Counted from the stretch's first letter, positions 17,759 through 26,078 are shown. The stretch: 64,000 nt of DNA from Streptosporangium amethystogenes (GCF_000721075.1 NZ_JOEQ01000005.1:124001-188000); one strand, 5' to 3'. The notes: a model not told the origin generated them from the letters alone. Program-made: numbers and translations.

Positions 17759-19810
17759 TCAAGTCTGCCCCTCGATCACGACCAGCACGAACCCGGCCTC
17801 GACCTGTCGGCCCGGCGTCACGTTCACCGCCGCCACCGTGCCCGGCGCGGGGGCGGTGATCCGGTGCTCCATCTTCATGGCTTCGAGCACCACGACCACC
17901 TGCCCTTGCCCGACGCTCTCGCCGGGTTTGACGTCGATCCGCAGCACGGTACCGGGCATGGGGGCCAGCAGGGAGCCGGGTGGCACCTGCTCCACCGGCG
18001 CGGGCAGGCGCTCCAGCGGGGTGAGCCGTACGGAACCGAGCGGGGAGTCCACGTGCGTCACGCCGTCGTAGCGGGCCACGGCGAACCTGTGCCGCACGCC
18101 CGAGGTCTCCAGTACGACCAGCGAGGGCGTCGCGCCGACCAGAACGGTATCGGGGAACCCTTCGGCACGCAGGCCGTCCCTGGTGATCCGGTAGAAGATC
18201 TCCGCCTCCGCGAACGCGGTGCGCTGCGGCTGCGACACCACGTTGCGCCATCCGCTCGGCAGTCCCGCCTGCACCGTCGCCGCCGCGCGGTTGGCCGACG
18301 CCCGCGCGAGTGCGGCGGCGAGGGCGGACAGGCGCACGACCCCCGGCCCGGCTCCGGCGGCCTGCCGTCCGAATGCCGGCCCGGTGAGGCCGTGCTCGGT
18401 CAGGAAACCCGTATGGGTCTCCCCGGCGAGGAACGCCGGATGGCGCAGGACCTCGACCAGCAGGTCCCGGTTGGTGACGGGGCCGTGGATCCGCGCACCC
18501 GCCAGCGCGAAGGCCAGCCTCCGCACGGCGTCGGAGCGACTCGCGCCGTAGGAGATGACCTTGGCGAGCATCGGGTCGTAGTGCACCCCGATCGCCGAGC
18601 CGTCCTCGACGCCGGAGTCCAGTCGCAGCCCGTGCCGCCCGCCGGGCGCGGGCGCGAAGCGGGAGTCCACGCCGGGGATCTCAAGGCGGTGCAGGGTGCC
18701 GCTCTGCGGGAGCCAGTCACGGGCCGGATCCTCGGCGTACAGGCGAGCCTCGACGGCGTGTCCGGACGGCTCGGGCGGTGACGCGGGCAGCCGGGCGCCC
18801 TCGGCGATCCGCAACTGCAACTCGACGAGGTCGACACCGTGGACGCACTCGGTCACCGGGTGTTCCACCTGCAGGCGGGTGTTCATCTCCAGGAAGGCGA
18901 TCGTGTCGCCCCTGACGAGGAACTCGACGGTTCCGGCGCCGACGTAGTCGATGACCCGCGCGGCCGTGACCGCCGCGTCGCGCAGCCGCGCCCGCGCCGC
19001 CGGGGAGATCGACGGGGAGGGGGTCTCCTCGATCACCTTCTGGTGCCGCCGCTGGATCGAGCACTCCCGCTCGCCCAGCGCCCACACCGTCCCGTGCCCG
19101 TCGGCCAGGATCTGCACCTCGATGTGCCGGGCGCCCTCCAGCAGGGGCTCGACGAAAACCGTGCCGTCCCCGAACGCCGACATGGCCTCGGCGCGCGCCG
19201 AGGCGACCGCCTCCGGCAGGTCGCCGGTCAGCCGTACGACGCGCATCCCGCGCCCGCCGCCCCCGGCCGACGCCTTCACCAGCAGCGGAAGGGGGCCGCC
19301 CATCGGGGTGAACACGGCGTTCAGGTCCCGTTCCAGGTCGTCCGCCGAGTGGCCGGGACCCGTGGTGAACCCCGGCAGCACCGGGATCCCCGCGGCCGCC
19401 ATCAGTTCCTTGGCCTTGATCTTGGAGCCCATTGCGGCGACGGCCTCGGCCGGTGGACCGACCCAGGTCAGGCCGGCGTCCGGCACGGCCCGCGCGAAGG
19501 CGGCGTTCTCCGACAGGAAGCCGTAGCCGGGATGGACCGCGTCCGCCCCCGATCTGCGGGCCGCGTCGACGATCTTCTCCGTGGACAGGTAGGTGTCGGC
19601 GGGTCTGACACCGCCGAGCCGCACCGCGTGGTCCGCCTCGGTCACGTGCGGGGCGTCGGCGTCGGCGTCGGAGAAGACCGCGACGGTCTCGATACCGAGG
19701 TCGCGGCAGGTACGGAAGACGCGGCGGGCGATCTCGCCCCGGTTCGCGACGAGCAGGCGGCGGATCGGCGAGGCGGTCAAGGGCATGTTCGCGGGCATGT
19801 TCGCGGGCAT
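17759..19810 (-). CDS. Acyl-CoA carboxylase alpha subunit (biotin carboxylase + BCCP)
   Basis: 683 aa. Biotin-carboxylase domain from about residue 12 (RRLLVANRGEIARRVFRTCR), ATP-grasp loop SAGGGGRGMRVV, active-site EMNTRLQVEHPVTE; a middle linker domain; and a C-terminal biotinyl domain with biotinylated Lys in EAMKMEHRI. It supplies carboxybiotin to the beta subunit encoded just upstream. Probably an AtuF/LiuD-like subunit of a geranyl- or methylcrotonyl-CoA carboxylase. The start is ambiguous: three in-frame ATGs arise from a 12-base tandem repeat (Met-Pro-Ala-Asn twice) directly after the beta-subunit stop. Confidence 0.92.
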   Translation of the reverse strand: MPANMPANMPLTASPIRRLLVANRGEIARRVFRTCRDLGIETVAVFSDADADAPHVTEADHAVRLGGVRPADTYLSTEKIVDAARRSGADAVHPGYGFLSENAAFARAVPDAGLTWVGPPAEAVAAMGSKIKAKELMAAAGIPVLPGFTTGPGHSADDLERDLNAVFTPMGGPLPLLVKASAGGGGRGMRVVRLTGDLPEAVASARAEAMSAFGDGTVFVEPLLEGARHIEVQILADGHGTVWALGERECSIQRRHQKVIEETPSPSISPAARARLRDAAVTAARVIDYVGAGTVEFLVRGDTIAFLEMNTRLQVEHPVTECVHGVDLVELQLRIAEGARLPASPPEPSGHAVEARLYAEDPARDWLPQSGTLHRLEIPGVDSRFAPAPGGRHGLRLDSGVEDGSAIGVHYDPMLAKVISYGASRSDAVRRLAFALAGARIHGPVTNRDLLVEVLRHPAFLAGETHTGFLTEHGLTGPAFGRQAAGAGPGVVRLSALAAALARASANRAAATVQAGLPSGWRNVVSQPQRTAFAEAEIFYRITRDGLRAEGFPDTVLVGATPSLVVLETSGVRHRFAVARYDGVTHVDSPLGSVRLTPLERLPAPVEQVPPGSLLAPMPGTVLRIDVKPGESVGQGQVVVVLEAMKMEHRITAPAPGTVAAVNVTPGRQVEAGFVLVVIEGQT

Positions 19811-19812
19811 GG

Positions 19813-21396
19813 TCACATCCGGAAGACGCCGAAGCCCGCGGGCTCCGGGACGGGGGCGTTGTGTACGGCGGACAGGCACAGGCCCAGGACCGTCCGGGTG
19901 TCGCGGGGGTCGATCACCCCGTCGTCGTAGAGGCGGCCGGAGAGGAAGAACGGCAGTGACTCGGCCTCGATCTGCGCCTCGACCATCCGGCGCATAGCCG
20001 CGTCGCCCTCCTCGTCGTAGACCTGTCCCCGGGCCTGGGCCGCGGCCCTGCCGACGATGGACAGCACTCCGGCGAGCTGGGCGGGCCCCATGACCGCCGA
20101 TTTCGCGCTGGGCCAGGAGAACAGGAAGCGAGGGTCGTAGGCCCGGCCGCACATGCCGTAGTTGCCCGCACCGTACGAGGCGCCCATGACGATCGTGAGG
20201 TGCGGGACCGTCGAGTTGGACACCGCGTTGATCATCATGGCGCCGTGCTTGATGATGCCGCCCTGCTCGTAGTCCTTGCCGACCATGTAGCCGGTGGTGT
20301 TCTGCAGGAAGACCAGGGGGGTGCGGGCCTGGTCGGCGAGTTGGATGAACTGCGCGGCCTTCTGCGCCTCCTCGCTGAACAACACCCCCCGGGCGTTGGC
20401 CAGTATCCCGATCGGATAGCCGTGCAGGCGGGCCCACCCGGTCACCAGGCTCCCGCCGTACAGGGGTTTGAACTCGTCGAACTCGCTGCCGTCCACGATC
20501 CGCGCGATCACCTCGCGCGGGTCGAACGGGATCTTCAGGTCCTCGGGCACGATGCCCAGCAACTCGTCCTCGTCGTACAGCGGGTCACGCACGGGCCCGG
20601 CGGAGGCGCCGAGCCTTCGCCGGTTCAGGCCCCTGACGATCTGCCGCCCGATCCGCAGCGCGTCGTGCTCGTCGGCGGCCAGGTAGTCGGCCAGCCCGCT
20701 GACCCGGGCGTGCATCTCGGCGCCGCCCAGCGACTCGTCGTCGGACTCCTCCCCGGTGGCCATCCTGACCAGCGGCGGCCCTCCGAGGAAGACCTTCGCG
20801 CCCTTCTTGACCATGACCACGTGATCGCTCATCCCCGGCACGTAGGCCCCGCCGGCGGTGGAGTTGCCGAAGACCAGGGCGATGGTGGGGATACCGGCCG
20901 CCGACAGGCGGGTCAGGTCGCGGAAGATCCGGCCGCCGGGGATGAAGATCTCCTTCTGGGTCGGCAGGTCGGCCCCGCCGGACTCCACCAGATTGATCAG
21001 CGGCAGCCGGTTCTCGAAGGCGATGTCGGCCGCCCTGAGCGTCTTGCGCAGCGTCCACGGGTTGGACGAGCCGCCCCGCACCGTCGGGTCGTTGGCGACG
21101 AGCACGCACTCGACGCCCTCGACCACCCCGATCCCGGTGACCACGCTCGCCCCGACGGGGAAGTCGCTGCCCCAGCCCGCCAGCGGTGAGAGCTCCAGGA
21201 ACGCCGAGTCGGGATCGACGAGCAGCTCGATCCGCTCCCTGGCCAGCAGCCTGCCCCGTGCGCGGTGCCGGTCGACGTACTTCTCGCCGCCGCCGGCCAC
21301 CGCCCTGGCCTGCTCGGCGTCGAGCTCGGCCAGTTTGGCGAGCATCGCCTCGCGCCGGGTCAGGTAGTCGTCACCGGAGGTGTCCAGCCGGCTCAC
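19813..21396 (-). CDS. Acyl-CoA carboxylase beta subunit (carboxyltransferase)
   Basis: 527-aa carboxyltransferase of the methylcrotonyl-/geranyl-/propionyl-CoA carboxylase type. N-terminal signature [24 protein letters not shown] segment, CoA-binding [17 protein letters not shown], and the C-terminal [21 protein letters not shown], whose last part is typical of methylcrotonyl/geranyl-CoA rather than propionyl-CoA enzymes. It partners the biotin carboxylase two bases downstream and starts with GTG overlapping the TetR stop, with GGAGG upstream. The AtuA neighbour favours a terpenoid-type substrate; methylcrotonyl-CoA (leucine catabolism) is the alternative. Confidence 0.92.
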   Translation of the reverse strand: MSRLDTSGDDYLTRREAMLAKLAELDAEQARAVAGGGEKYVDRHRARGRLLARERIELLVDPDSAFLELSPLAGWGSDFPVGASVVTGIGVVEGVECVLVANDPTVRGGSSNPWTLRKTLRAADIAFENRLPLINLVESGGADLPTQKEIFIPGGRIFRDLTRLSAAGIPTIALVFGNSTAGGAYVPGMSDHVVMVKKGAKVFLGGPPLVRMATGEESDDESLGGAEMHARVSGLADYLAADEHDALRIGRQIVRGLNRRRLGASAGPVRDPLYDEDELLGIVPEDLKIPFDPREVIARIVDGSEFDEFKPLYGGSLVTGWARLHGYPIGILANARGVLFSEEAQKAAQFIQLADQARTPLVFLQNTTGYMVGKDYEQGGIIKHGAMMINAVSNSTVPHLTIVMGASYGAGNYGMCGRAYDPRFLFSWPSAKSAVMGPAQLAGVLSIVGRAAAQARGQVYDEEGDAAMRRMVEAQIEAESLPFFLSGRLYDDGVIDPRDTRTVLGLCLSAVHNAPVPEPAGFGVFRM

Positions 21397-22052
21397 GAGC
21401 CCGCCTCCTTGATTGACGTTGGCGTCATGTTGTTGCCTTGGCTCGTGGGCGTCAGGCCGATGGCCCGGGCCCAGAGCGTGGAGAGCATGGCGACGGCGGT
21501 CCGCTCGTCGGCGTGCTCGCCGAGGTCGAGCCAGACGTGGGCGAAGTGCTCGACCATCCCGCCCAGCATCACGGCGGTCAGCCGGGGGTCCAGCGACGGA
21601 TCGGCCAGGCCCTGCTCCTGCAGGCGCCGCAGCCCCTCCGCGCCGCGCCGCACGAAGACCTCGCGCAACTCGAGCAGCAGGCCGCGGAACCCCTCGTCGG
21701 CGATCGCGACCTGCTCCAGCATCCTCACCAACCGGGAGTTGGTGGCCCAGGCGCGCAGGTAGAGCAGGTTGGCGGCCTCGATGCGGGCGTACGGGTCGTC
21801 GGGAGCGGCGGGCCCGACCACGCTGGCGGTGAACATCTCGCCCACCACGGTGGCCGCCACCTCACGGAACAGCTCCTCGCGCGAGCCGAAGTAGGTGTAG
21901 AAGGTGCCGTGCGAGACACCGGCGCGCGCGCAGACGTCGTCGACGCGCACGGCGTCGTAACCGCGCTCCTCGAACATCTCCCGTCCGGCCTGGACGAGCG
22001 CCGCCCGCGTGCGGCGGCCCCGGCTGCTGAGCGTCTCAGACTTGACGATCAC
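21393..22052 (-). CDS. TetR-family regulator of the carboxylase/AtuA operon
   Basis: 219 aa; HTH formed by [20 protein letters not shown] and [20 protein letters not shown], with a TetR_C ligand domain. First gene of the leftward operon, overlapping the carboxyltransferase start (GTGA). By position it is the local repressor, comparable in role to AtuR of Pseudomonas or FadR-type acyl-CoA sensors. No Shine-Dalgarno precedes the GTG start, so the mRNA may be leaderless. A palindrome overlaps this start codon. Confidence 0.9.
   Translation of the reverse strand: MIVKSETLSSRGRRTRAALVQAGREMFEERGYDAVRVDDVCARAGVSHGTFYTYFGSREELFREVAATVVGEMFTASVVGPAAPDDPYARIEAANLLYLRAWATNSRLVRMLEQVAIADEGFRGLLLELREVFVRRGAEGLRRLQEQGLADPSLDPRLTAVMLGGMVEHFAHVWLDLGEHADERTAVAMLSTLWARAIGLTPTSQGNNMTPTSIKEAGS
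21413..21428. promoter_or_regulatory. Second TTGACG-N4-CGTCA dyad, upstream of the carboxylase gene
   Basis: TTGACG-TTGG-CGTCAT lies inside the 3' end of the tetR gene, about 17 bases before the carboxyltransferase start. It matches 15 of 16 positions of the symmetric pattern seen at the tetR start (22042-22057), counting only the dyad. It may be an internal operator controlling the structural genes; it is also coding sequence, so chance cannot be excluded. Confidence 0.4.
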
Positions 22053-22057
22053 GTCAA
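22042..22057. promoter_or_regulatory. Candidate TetR operator overlapping the tetR start
   Basis: TTGACG-ATCA-CGTCAA is a perfect 6+4+6 inverted repeat covering the GTG start of tetR (22050-22052). With a leaderless transcript, this is exactly where a repressor would block its own promoter. A near copy sits at 21413-21428. Confidence 0.6.
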
Positions 22058-22388
22058 TTACGGTAGCCCAGAACCCACGCGCCTGCCAGAGGGCGGGATG
22101 GATTCGATGCCGCCCTCACCCCGGATCAGGGCGAGACCGCCGCTGCCGGCTCTGACCGCGCCGGCCCACCCGTTTCTTTGGGGCAAGCCCGGTTTCGGCA
22201 AGTGTCATCGGAATCCCGAAGATTAATGGAATGTAAAGGATTTTGGTGCGATCCAGAGCGTTGACCAGCCGCGTAGGCGGTGCGAAGACGCACCGGAGAC
22301 CGGTGGACGACGTTTTTCGAGACGGTGCGGAGATGACCCTTCTGTTCACTCGTGGCGTTGTCAAACGGCTCTCAGAAAGGGGCTTGCC
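22053..22388. other. Intergenic region between tetR and the RiPP cluster
   Basis: 336 bases between the leftward tetR and the rightward first precursor gene, so it should hold promoters in both directions. It contains an AT-rich patch (about 22218-22245). TTGACC at 22261 has no good -10 partner. I looked for the direct heptamer repeats that SARP regulators bind and saw none I would defend. Confidence 0.45.
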
Positions 22389-22550
22389 ATGTCGCACGCG
22401 GACACTTCCGAAACGCTCGACCTTGTAGCCGAGGACGTCACCGAGCTGAGCTGGGAAGAGCTCACCAAGGAAGTGGTCAACTACGTGTCGCCGTGCAGGG
22501 GCGGCTGCGGCACGAGCCTTCCGAGCACCATCAGCACCAACTGCCGGTAG
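22389..22550 (+). CDS. RiPP precursor peptide 1, Cys/Ser/Thr-rich core
   Basis: 53-aa peptide read directly from the sequence; too short for ordinary gene calls. The first 33 residues are acidic and helical, typical of a leader (including LDLVAEDVTELSWEELTKEV). Residues 34-53 form a Cys/Ser/Thr-rich tail: SPCRGGC, then GTSLPSTISTNCR, with Cys36, Cys40, Cys52 and seven Ser/Thr. AAAGGGG before the ATG is a good ribosome binding site. It is the first gene of the cluster and is followed by a strong hairpin and the YcaO gene. Cys residues would become thiazol(in)es, Ser/Thr dehydrated or cyclised; Arg37 and Arg53 are possible arginase targets. The cleavage site is unknown. Confidence 0.82.
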   Translation: MSHADTSETLDLVAEDVTELSWEELTKEVVNYVSPCRGGCGTSLPSTISTNCR

Positions 22551-22625
22551 AAGCACTCGATCCTGTTGTCACCGTCCGCCAACGGCTTCGGTCAGGTGAG
22601 TCGGTAATCCTCTGACAGCGGGTCG

Positions 22626-22670
22626 GCGAGTACTGGTGACCGTCGCCGTCGCGGCGGCACCAGTACTCGC
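22626..22670 (+). terminator. Hairpin between precursor 1 and the YcaO gene (attenuator-like)
   Basis: A perfect 13-base inverted repeat (GCGAGTACTGGTG at 22626-22638, complement at 22658-22670) encloses a second short stem, CGCCG-TCG-CGGCG. No T tract follows, so it is more likely a partial terminator or mRNA-stability element that raises the level of precursor relative to enzyme mRNA, as is common in RiPP operons. Confidence 0.7.
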
Positions 22671-22711
22671 GACAGCCCGGAAGGCGACCGAGATGGGAGG
22701 CACTTCCCGCC

Positions 22712-24019
22712 ATGCAGGCAGATCTCGCCAACAAGGTTTTCAGGCCGGACCTCGAACCGCTGCTCTCTCCCTACGGTGTCGTCTCACGGGTGTGGGAGGT
22801 GTTCGGGACAAGAGGCCTGGACCGTGTTTCGACTCACGCCTCTTCGGTCGGGAGTGCCTGGCCCGGGCTGGTGGGGCCGGCGGAGACCTACGGTTGCGGC
22901 CGGGCGATCGACTCCAAGGATCTGGCGCGCTTCATCGCCATCGCGGAGGGCGCGGAGCGCAGCGCGGGTTTTCTGACGTTCGAGGGCGTCGAGGCGCGGT
23001 TCGACGAGTTGAACGGGAAGGCCATCGACATGTCGAGCATTCCCCGGTGCTCGGAACGGGAGTACGCGGACCGGGGGTGCCCGCTGCGCCCCTATGACCC
23101 CGAGCTTCCGATCAGGTGGGTGCGGGGGCTCGAGTTGACGACCATGGAGGATCGGTGGGTGCCGGCCGTGATGGCACACTATGGCGCCCAGAACCACTCC
23201 GAGGGAGAGATGTTCTGGAACGGGATATCCACCGGATACGCCATCCACACCGATCCCGTCGAAGCGATGGTGCGAGGCGTCTGCGAAATCATCGAACGCG
23301 ACATGGTGGCCCTCACCTGGTCCCAGATGCTGAAACTGCCGAAACTGCGAATCGAGCACCCGTCCGAACAGCTCGGCTATCTCCTGGAATGGAGTGGCAG
23401 CCATTTCATCGACACCTATCTCTTCGACGCCACGTCCGAGCTGAACGTGCCGACCGTCTACTGTCTGCAGCGCGCACCGCACGACGTCCGTGCGCAGCAC
23501 GTGGTCGGGGCGGCCGTTGAGAGGACCTTGCCCGAGGCCGCTTTCAAGGCATTGCTCGAAACGATTATGGTCAGAGCCCTCTGCTACGACGAAGGCGCAC
23601 AGGTCAAGGATCCGAAAGCCGCGGGGTTCGGGGGCGTCGAGGACGGGATCAGATACATGGGTGTCCCCGAGCGGGCCGCCGCCTTTGATTTTCTGACCGA
23701 TGATCTGGCGCATCGGAGGACGAGCTCCGACGCAGACTCGACGCCCCTTCCGGAAGACGCGGCAGCAGCACTCCAGGTTCTCGTGGAACGCTTCGGCGCC
23801 AAGAAAATGGAAGTGGTCGTGGTGGACAGTACTCCCAGAGAGTTGCGACGTAACGGGCTCAGCGCCGTAAGCGTGGTCATTCCGGGACTTCAGCCCATAT
23901 CTCTTGTGCCGTCCGCACAGTATTTCGGGCATTCGAGATTGTATACGGGGCCTCGGGCGATGGGTTACGAGCCCAGAGCGGAAAAGGATCTCAATCCGTG
24001 GCCCCAGCCGTTCGCCTGA
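22712..24019 (+). CDS. YcaO-domain azoline cyclodehydratase
   Basis: 435 aa. YcaO enzymes use ATP to cyclise Cys, Ser or Thr onto the preceding amide, making thiazolines or oxazolines. Nucleotide/Mg motifs: CGRAIDSKDLARFIAIAEGAER (first Glu helix, split here) near residues 62-84, and STGYAIHTDP followed by AMVRGVCEIIERD (second) near 172-195. The C terminus ends NPWPQPFA, a Pro-rich tail like the PxPxP motif of azoline-forming YcaO proteins. GGGAGG precedes the ATG by 11 bases. It needs an E1-like or ocin-ThiF partner to find its substrate; two such genes lie downstream. Thioamidation is a less likely alternative because SagB oxidases are present and no TfuA is. Confidence 0.93.
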   Translation: MQADLANKVFRPDLEPLLSPYGVVSRVWEVFGTRGLDRVSTHASSVGSAWPGLVGPAETYGCGRAIDSKDLARFIAIAEGAERSAGFLTFEGVEARFDELNGKAIDMSSIPRCSEREYADRGCPLRPYDPELPIRWVRGLELTTMEDRWVPAVMAHYGAQNHSEGEMFWNGISTGYAIHTDPVEAMVRGVCEIIERDMVALTWSQMLKLPKLRIEHPSEQLGYLLEWSGSHFIDTYLFDATSELNVPTVYCLQRAPHDVRAQHVVGAAVERTLPEAAFKALLETIMVRALCYDEGAQVKDPKAAGFGGVEDGIRYMGVPERAAAFDFLTDDLAHRRTSSDADSTPLPEDAAAALQVLVERFGAKKMEVVVVDSTPRELRRNGLSAVSVVIPGLQPISLVPSAQYFGHSRLYTGPRAMGYEPRAEKDLNPWPQPFA

Positions 24020-24028
24020 GGAGGACAG

Positions 24029-24847
24029 TTGTACAAGAATCTCACGGCTCTCTTCAGGGAGACCGATCCATGCAGCGGTTCCGCTCGACCGGTCCGCAGT
24101 GCGGTCGACTGCCACGGCATCATCGACACGGACCATCTTCTGACATGCCTGAGAATCGGTTCCCTGCGGTATCCGTACTTCTCCGTCTTCCATGTGGACG
24201 ATGCCGTGGGAGAGGTTCCCGCGGTCGAGACACGAGTGGTGGCGGGCGGGGGTCTGTGCGCGGAGTTCGCCGATCTCGACAAGGTCGAGCAGGAGTTGGG
24301 TGAGGGTGCTTTCCTGAAACTCAGCCAGTTGTCCCACTGGCACCCCCAGGTACGGGCGATAACCCAAGGGCTGTCTCGGGATCTTTCGGCCGCAGTCGCC
24401 TCCAGGATGTACTGGGCGCGTATGGACGGCGCGGTGATGACCTCCTATGTGAACGCTCCGGCTTTCATCGTTCAGCTCCATGGCGAGGCAATTATCAGAT
24501 GTGGTTCAGCTGACCGGGGCGCTACTGAAAACGGTTCATGGGAAGTGAACCTTAAATGCGGGGAACTGGCGTTTCTGACCACACCGTGCTCCTTTTCCGC
24601 ACAAGCTCGCGGAGAGTCGTGCCAGTTGCTGATACAGATCTCCGCACCACGGGTCCGAGATTATCTGAAAGCTCTGAAGGCGTGCACGATGGTAACCAAC
24701 TCGGACCTTGTCTCGTGCTATCACACGATGAGCGTCGACGAGCGTTCCATTGAGACGAAAAAGGCGCTGATGGCCACCGCGGGAAAAATTTCCAGCGAGA
24801 GACTGCTCGCGCTGACCCTTTCGATGATGAAAGAGGAGGCGGGATGA
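24029..24847 (+). CDS. JmjC/cupin-like protein without iron ligands (pseudo-oxygenase)
   Basis: 272 aa, TTG start behind GAGGA. It aligns along its length with the JmjC protein encoded next: shared PYxxVF near residue 50, GAFLKLSQLSHWHPQVRAIT against GATLKFNRIDHWHLPVRKIT, and the beta-strand FIVQLHG against FILQTSG. At the three iron-binding positions it has Tyr140, Asn142 and Phe189 instead of His, Asp and His, so it should not bind Fe(II). Probably the non-catalytic partner of its neighbour, or a peptide-binding scaffold. It starts nine bases after YcaO and overlaps the next gene by four, so the three are coupled. Confidence 0.78.
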   Translation: MYKNLTALFRETDPCSGSARPVRSAVDCHGIIDTDHLLTCLRIGSLRYPYFSVFHVDDAVGEVPAVETRVVAGGGLCAEFADLDKVEQELGEGAFLKLSQLSHWHPQVRAITQGLSRDLSAAVASRMYWARMDGAVMTSYVNAPAFIVQLHGEAIIRCGSADRGATENGSWEVNLKCGELAFLTTPCSFSAQARGESCQLLIQISAPRVRDYLKALKACTMVTNSDLVSCYHTMSVDERSIETKKALMATAGKISSERLLALTLSMMKEEAG

Positions 24848-25758
24848 CCGGCGGTCCGGGAACGACTACCGGCCGACTGGACTGGCTGGTCTCGAACACC
24901 GCAGGATTCTTCGACTCCGTCTGGGCCAGGCGTCCGCGGGTGTTGCGGGCGGAGGGCGTCGCCGGCCTGCTGACCGAGGAGCAGATCTGGCATGAGCTGG
25001 ACTGCGGCCAGTTGACTCTTCCCTACGTAACGGTGTTCGGCGGTTCGAGCCCCGGCGCGAGGATGGCGCCGATCCGGTCCAGAACGGTGAACGGCTTCGA
25101 GGTGGACGGGTTCGTCGACCGCGGACGGTTGCGCCGCGAATTCGACGCCGGAGCGACGCTGAAGTTCAACAGGATCGACCACTGGCACCTGCCCGTCCGG
25201 AAGATCACCGATGAGATGTCGGAGATATTCGAGAGCGGGGTCGTGGCCCATGCGTTCCTGAGCCCGCCCGGCGACGAGCCGGTCATCACCGCCCATCTCG
25301 ACGGCCTTCATGTCTTCATCCTGCAGACCTCGGGCACGAAGGACTGGGTGGCGGGGGCCGTCGATCCGGTCTCACCGAGCGGTTCGGCTTTCTGTGAGCA
25401 CACCGCCATCACCGAGCAGGGCCGGCTTGAGACGCGGCTGACGCCCGGTGACGGGCTCTACCTGCCGCACGGCAGCCCACACTACGCGTTGGCGAGGTCC
25501 GAGACGTCGCTGCACATCGCGATCGAGGTCCAGGATCCGACGCCGTGGGATTTCATCGAGGCCTACTGCGCACGGGTGGAGGGCACGGCGGACTGGCCCT
25601 CGGAGGTTTCGAGGGATCAGGCGGCCACGAGCGGCGCGGACAGGTTCAGGGAAGTCTTCCTGGCCGCACTCGATCCTGTTTCGCACGATGACGTCAAGGT
25701 GGCCGCGGCGAGAATCGCCCAGACGCGCACGGTGTATCCGGCGCACCGGCGCACCTGA
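24844..25758 (+). CDS. JmjC/Cupin_4-type Fe(II)/2-oxoglutarate oxygenase
   Basis: 304 aa. The region resembles ribosomal oxygenases of the RoxA/MINA53 group (Cupin_4): a HxD pair (His151, Asp153) in TAHLDGLHVFILQTSGTKDW, with the family pattern F.LQ..G.K.W, and the distal His213 in GLYLPHGSPHYA. All three iron ligands are present. Members hydroxylate a protein side chain at a beta carbon. In this setting the target would be a residue of the precursor peptides. The start overlaps the stop of the pseudo-oxygenase (ATGA). The C-terminal 60 residues are helical and may form the dimer interface known for this family. Confidence 0.85.
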   Translation: MTGGPGTTTGRLDWLVSNTAGFFDSVWARRPRVLRAEGVAGLLTEEQIWHELDCGQLTLPYVTVFGGSSPGARMAPIRSRTVNGFEVDGFVDRGRLRREFDAGATLKFNRIDHWHLPVRKITDEMSEIFESGVVAHAFLSPPGDEPVITAHLDGLHVFILQTSGTKDWVAGAVDPVSPSGSAFCEHTAITEQGRLETRLTPGDGLYLPHGSPHYALARSETSLHIAIEVQDPTPWDFIEAYCARVEGTADWPSEVSRDQAATSGADRFREVFLAALDPVSHDDVKVAAARIAQTRTVYPAHRRT

Positions 25759-25838
25759 CGTTCAGGAACCAGTCCAATTCCCCAGGCGACGGCTGGACAC
25801 ACCAGGCGACGCGACCCAATGAGATGGAGGAAAGAAAG

Positions 25839-25997
25839 ATGAACACAGGAATCTCGGAGTTGACGACGGACGCGGTGCCGGCCCACCGCGGCGTCATCGA
25901 CAGAATGCCCAGCTCGGCGAACCCCATCACCACCATGGCGCTCAGCTCGGCGAACCCGATCACCACCATGGCGCTCAGCTCAGTGGTCAGGGGCTGA
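25839..25997 (+). CDS. RiPP precursor peptide 2, tandem 11-residue core
   Basis: 52-aa peptide with an ideal GGAGG nine bases before the ATG. Residues 1-24 look like a short leader. Residues 25-35 and 36-46 are both SSANPITTMAL, followed by a partial third start (SS) and VVRG. Each unit has two Ser and two Thr and no Cys, fitting dehydration (Dha/Dhb) or oxazol(in)e formation. Arg51 next to the end could be an arginase substrate. It sits between the oxygenase pair and the DUF4135 dehydratase and is followed by a strong hairpin. It shares no similarity with precursor 1. Confidence 0.82.
   Translation: MNTGISELTTDAVPAHRGVIDRMPSSANPITTMALSSANPITTMALSSVVRG
25911..25976 (+). repeat. 33-base tandem duplication encoding the core of precursor 2
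   Basis: Two adjacent 33-base units (25911-25943 and 25944-25976) differ at one base, a silent CCC/CCG change in the Pro codon. The near identity at DNA level points to a recent in-frame duplication or recent homogenisation. The six bases after unit 2 (AGCTCA) restart a third copy. Confidence 0.95.
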
Positions 25998-26001
25998 AAG
26001 G

Positions 26002-26043
26002 CGGCCGGACGGGTCCGGGCCTCTGCCCGGATCCGCCCGGTCG
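26002..26043 (+). terminator. Hairpin between precursor 2 and the dehydratase gene
   Basis: A 19-base-pair stem (26002-26020 with 26025-26043), containing two G-U pairs and one mismatch, closes a CTCT loop five bases after the precursor stop. There is no T tract. By position it mirrors the hairpin after precursor 1 and probably limits read-through or protects the short upstream message. Confidence 0.7.
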
Positions 26044-26078
26044 GGCGGTAATGGATGATCTGCAAGAAGGGATGGCTG

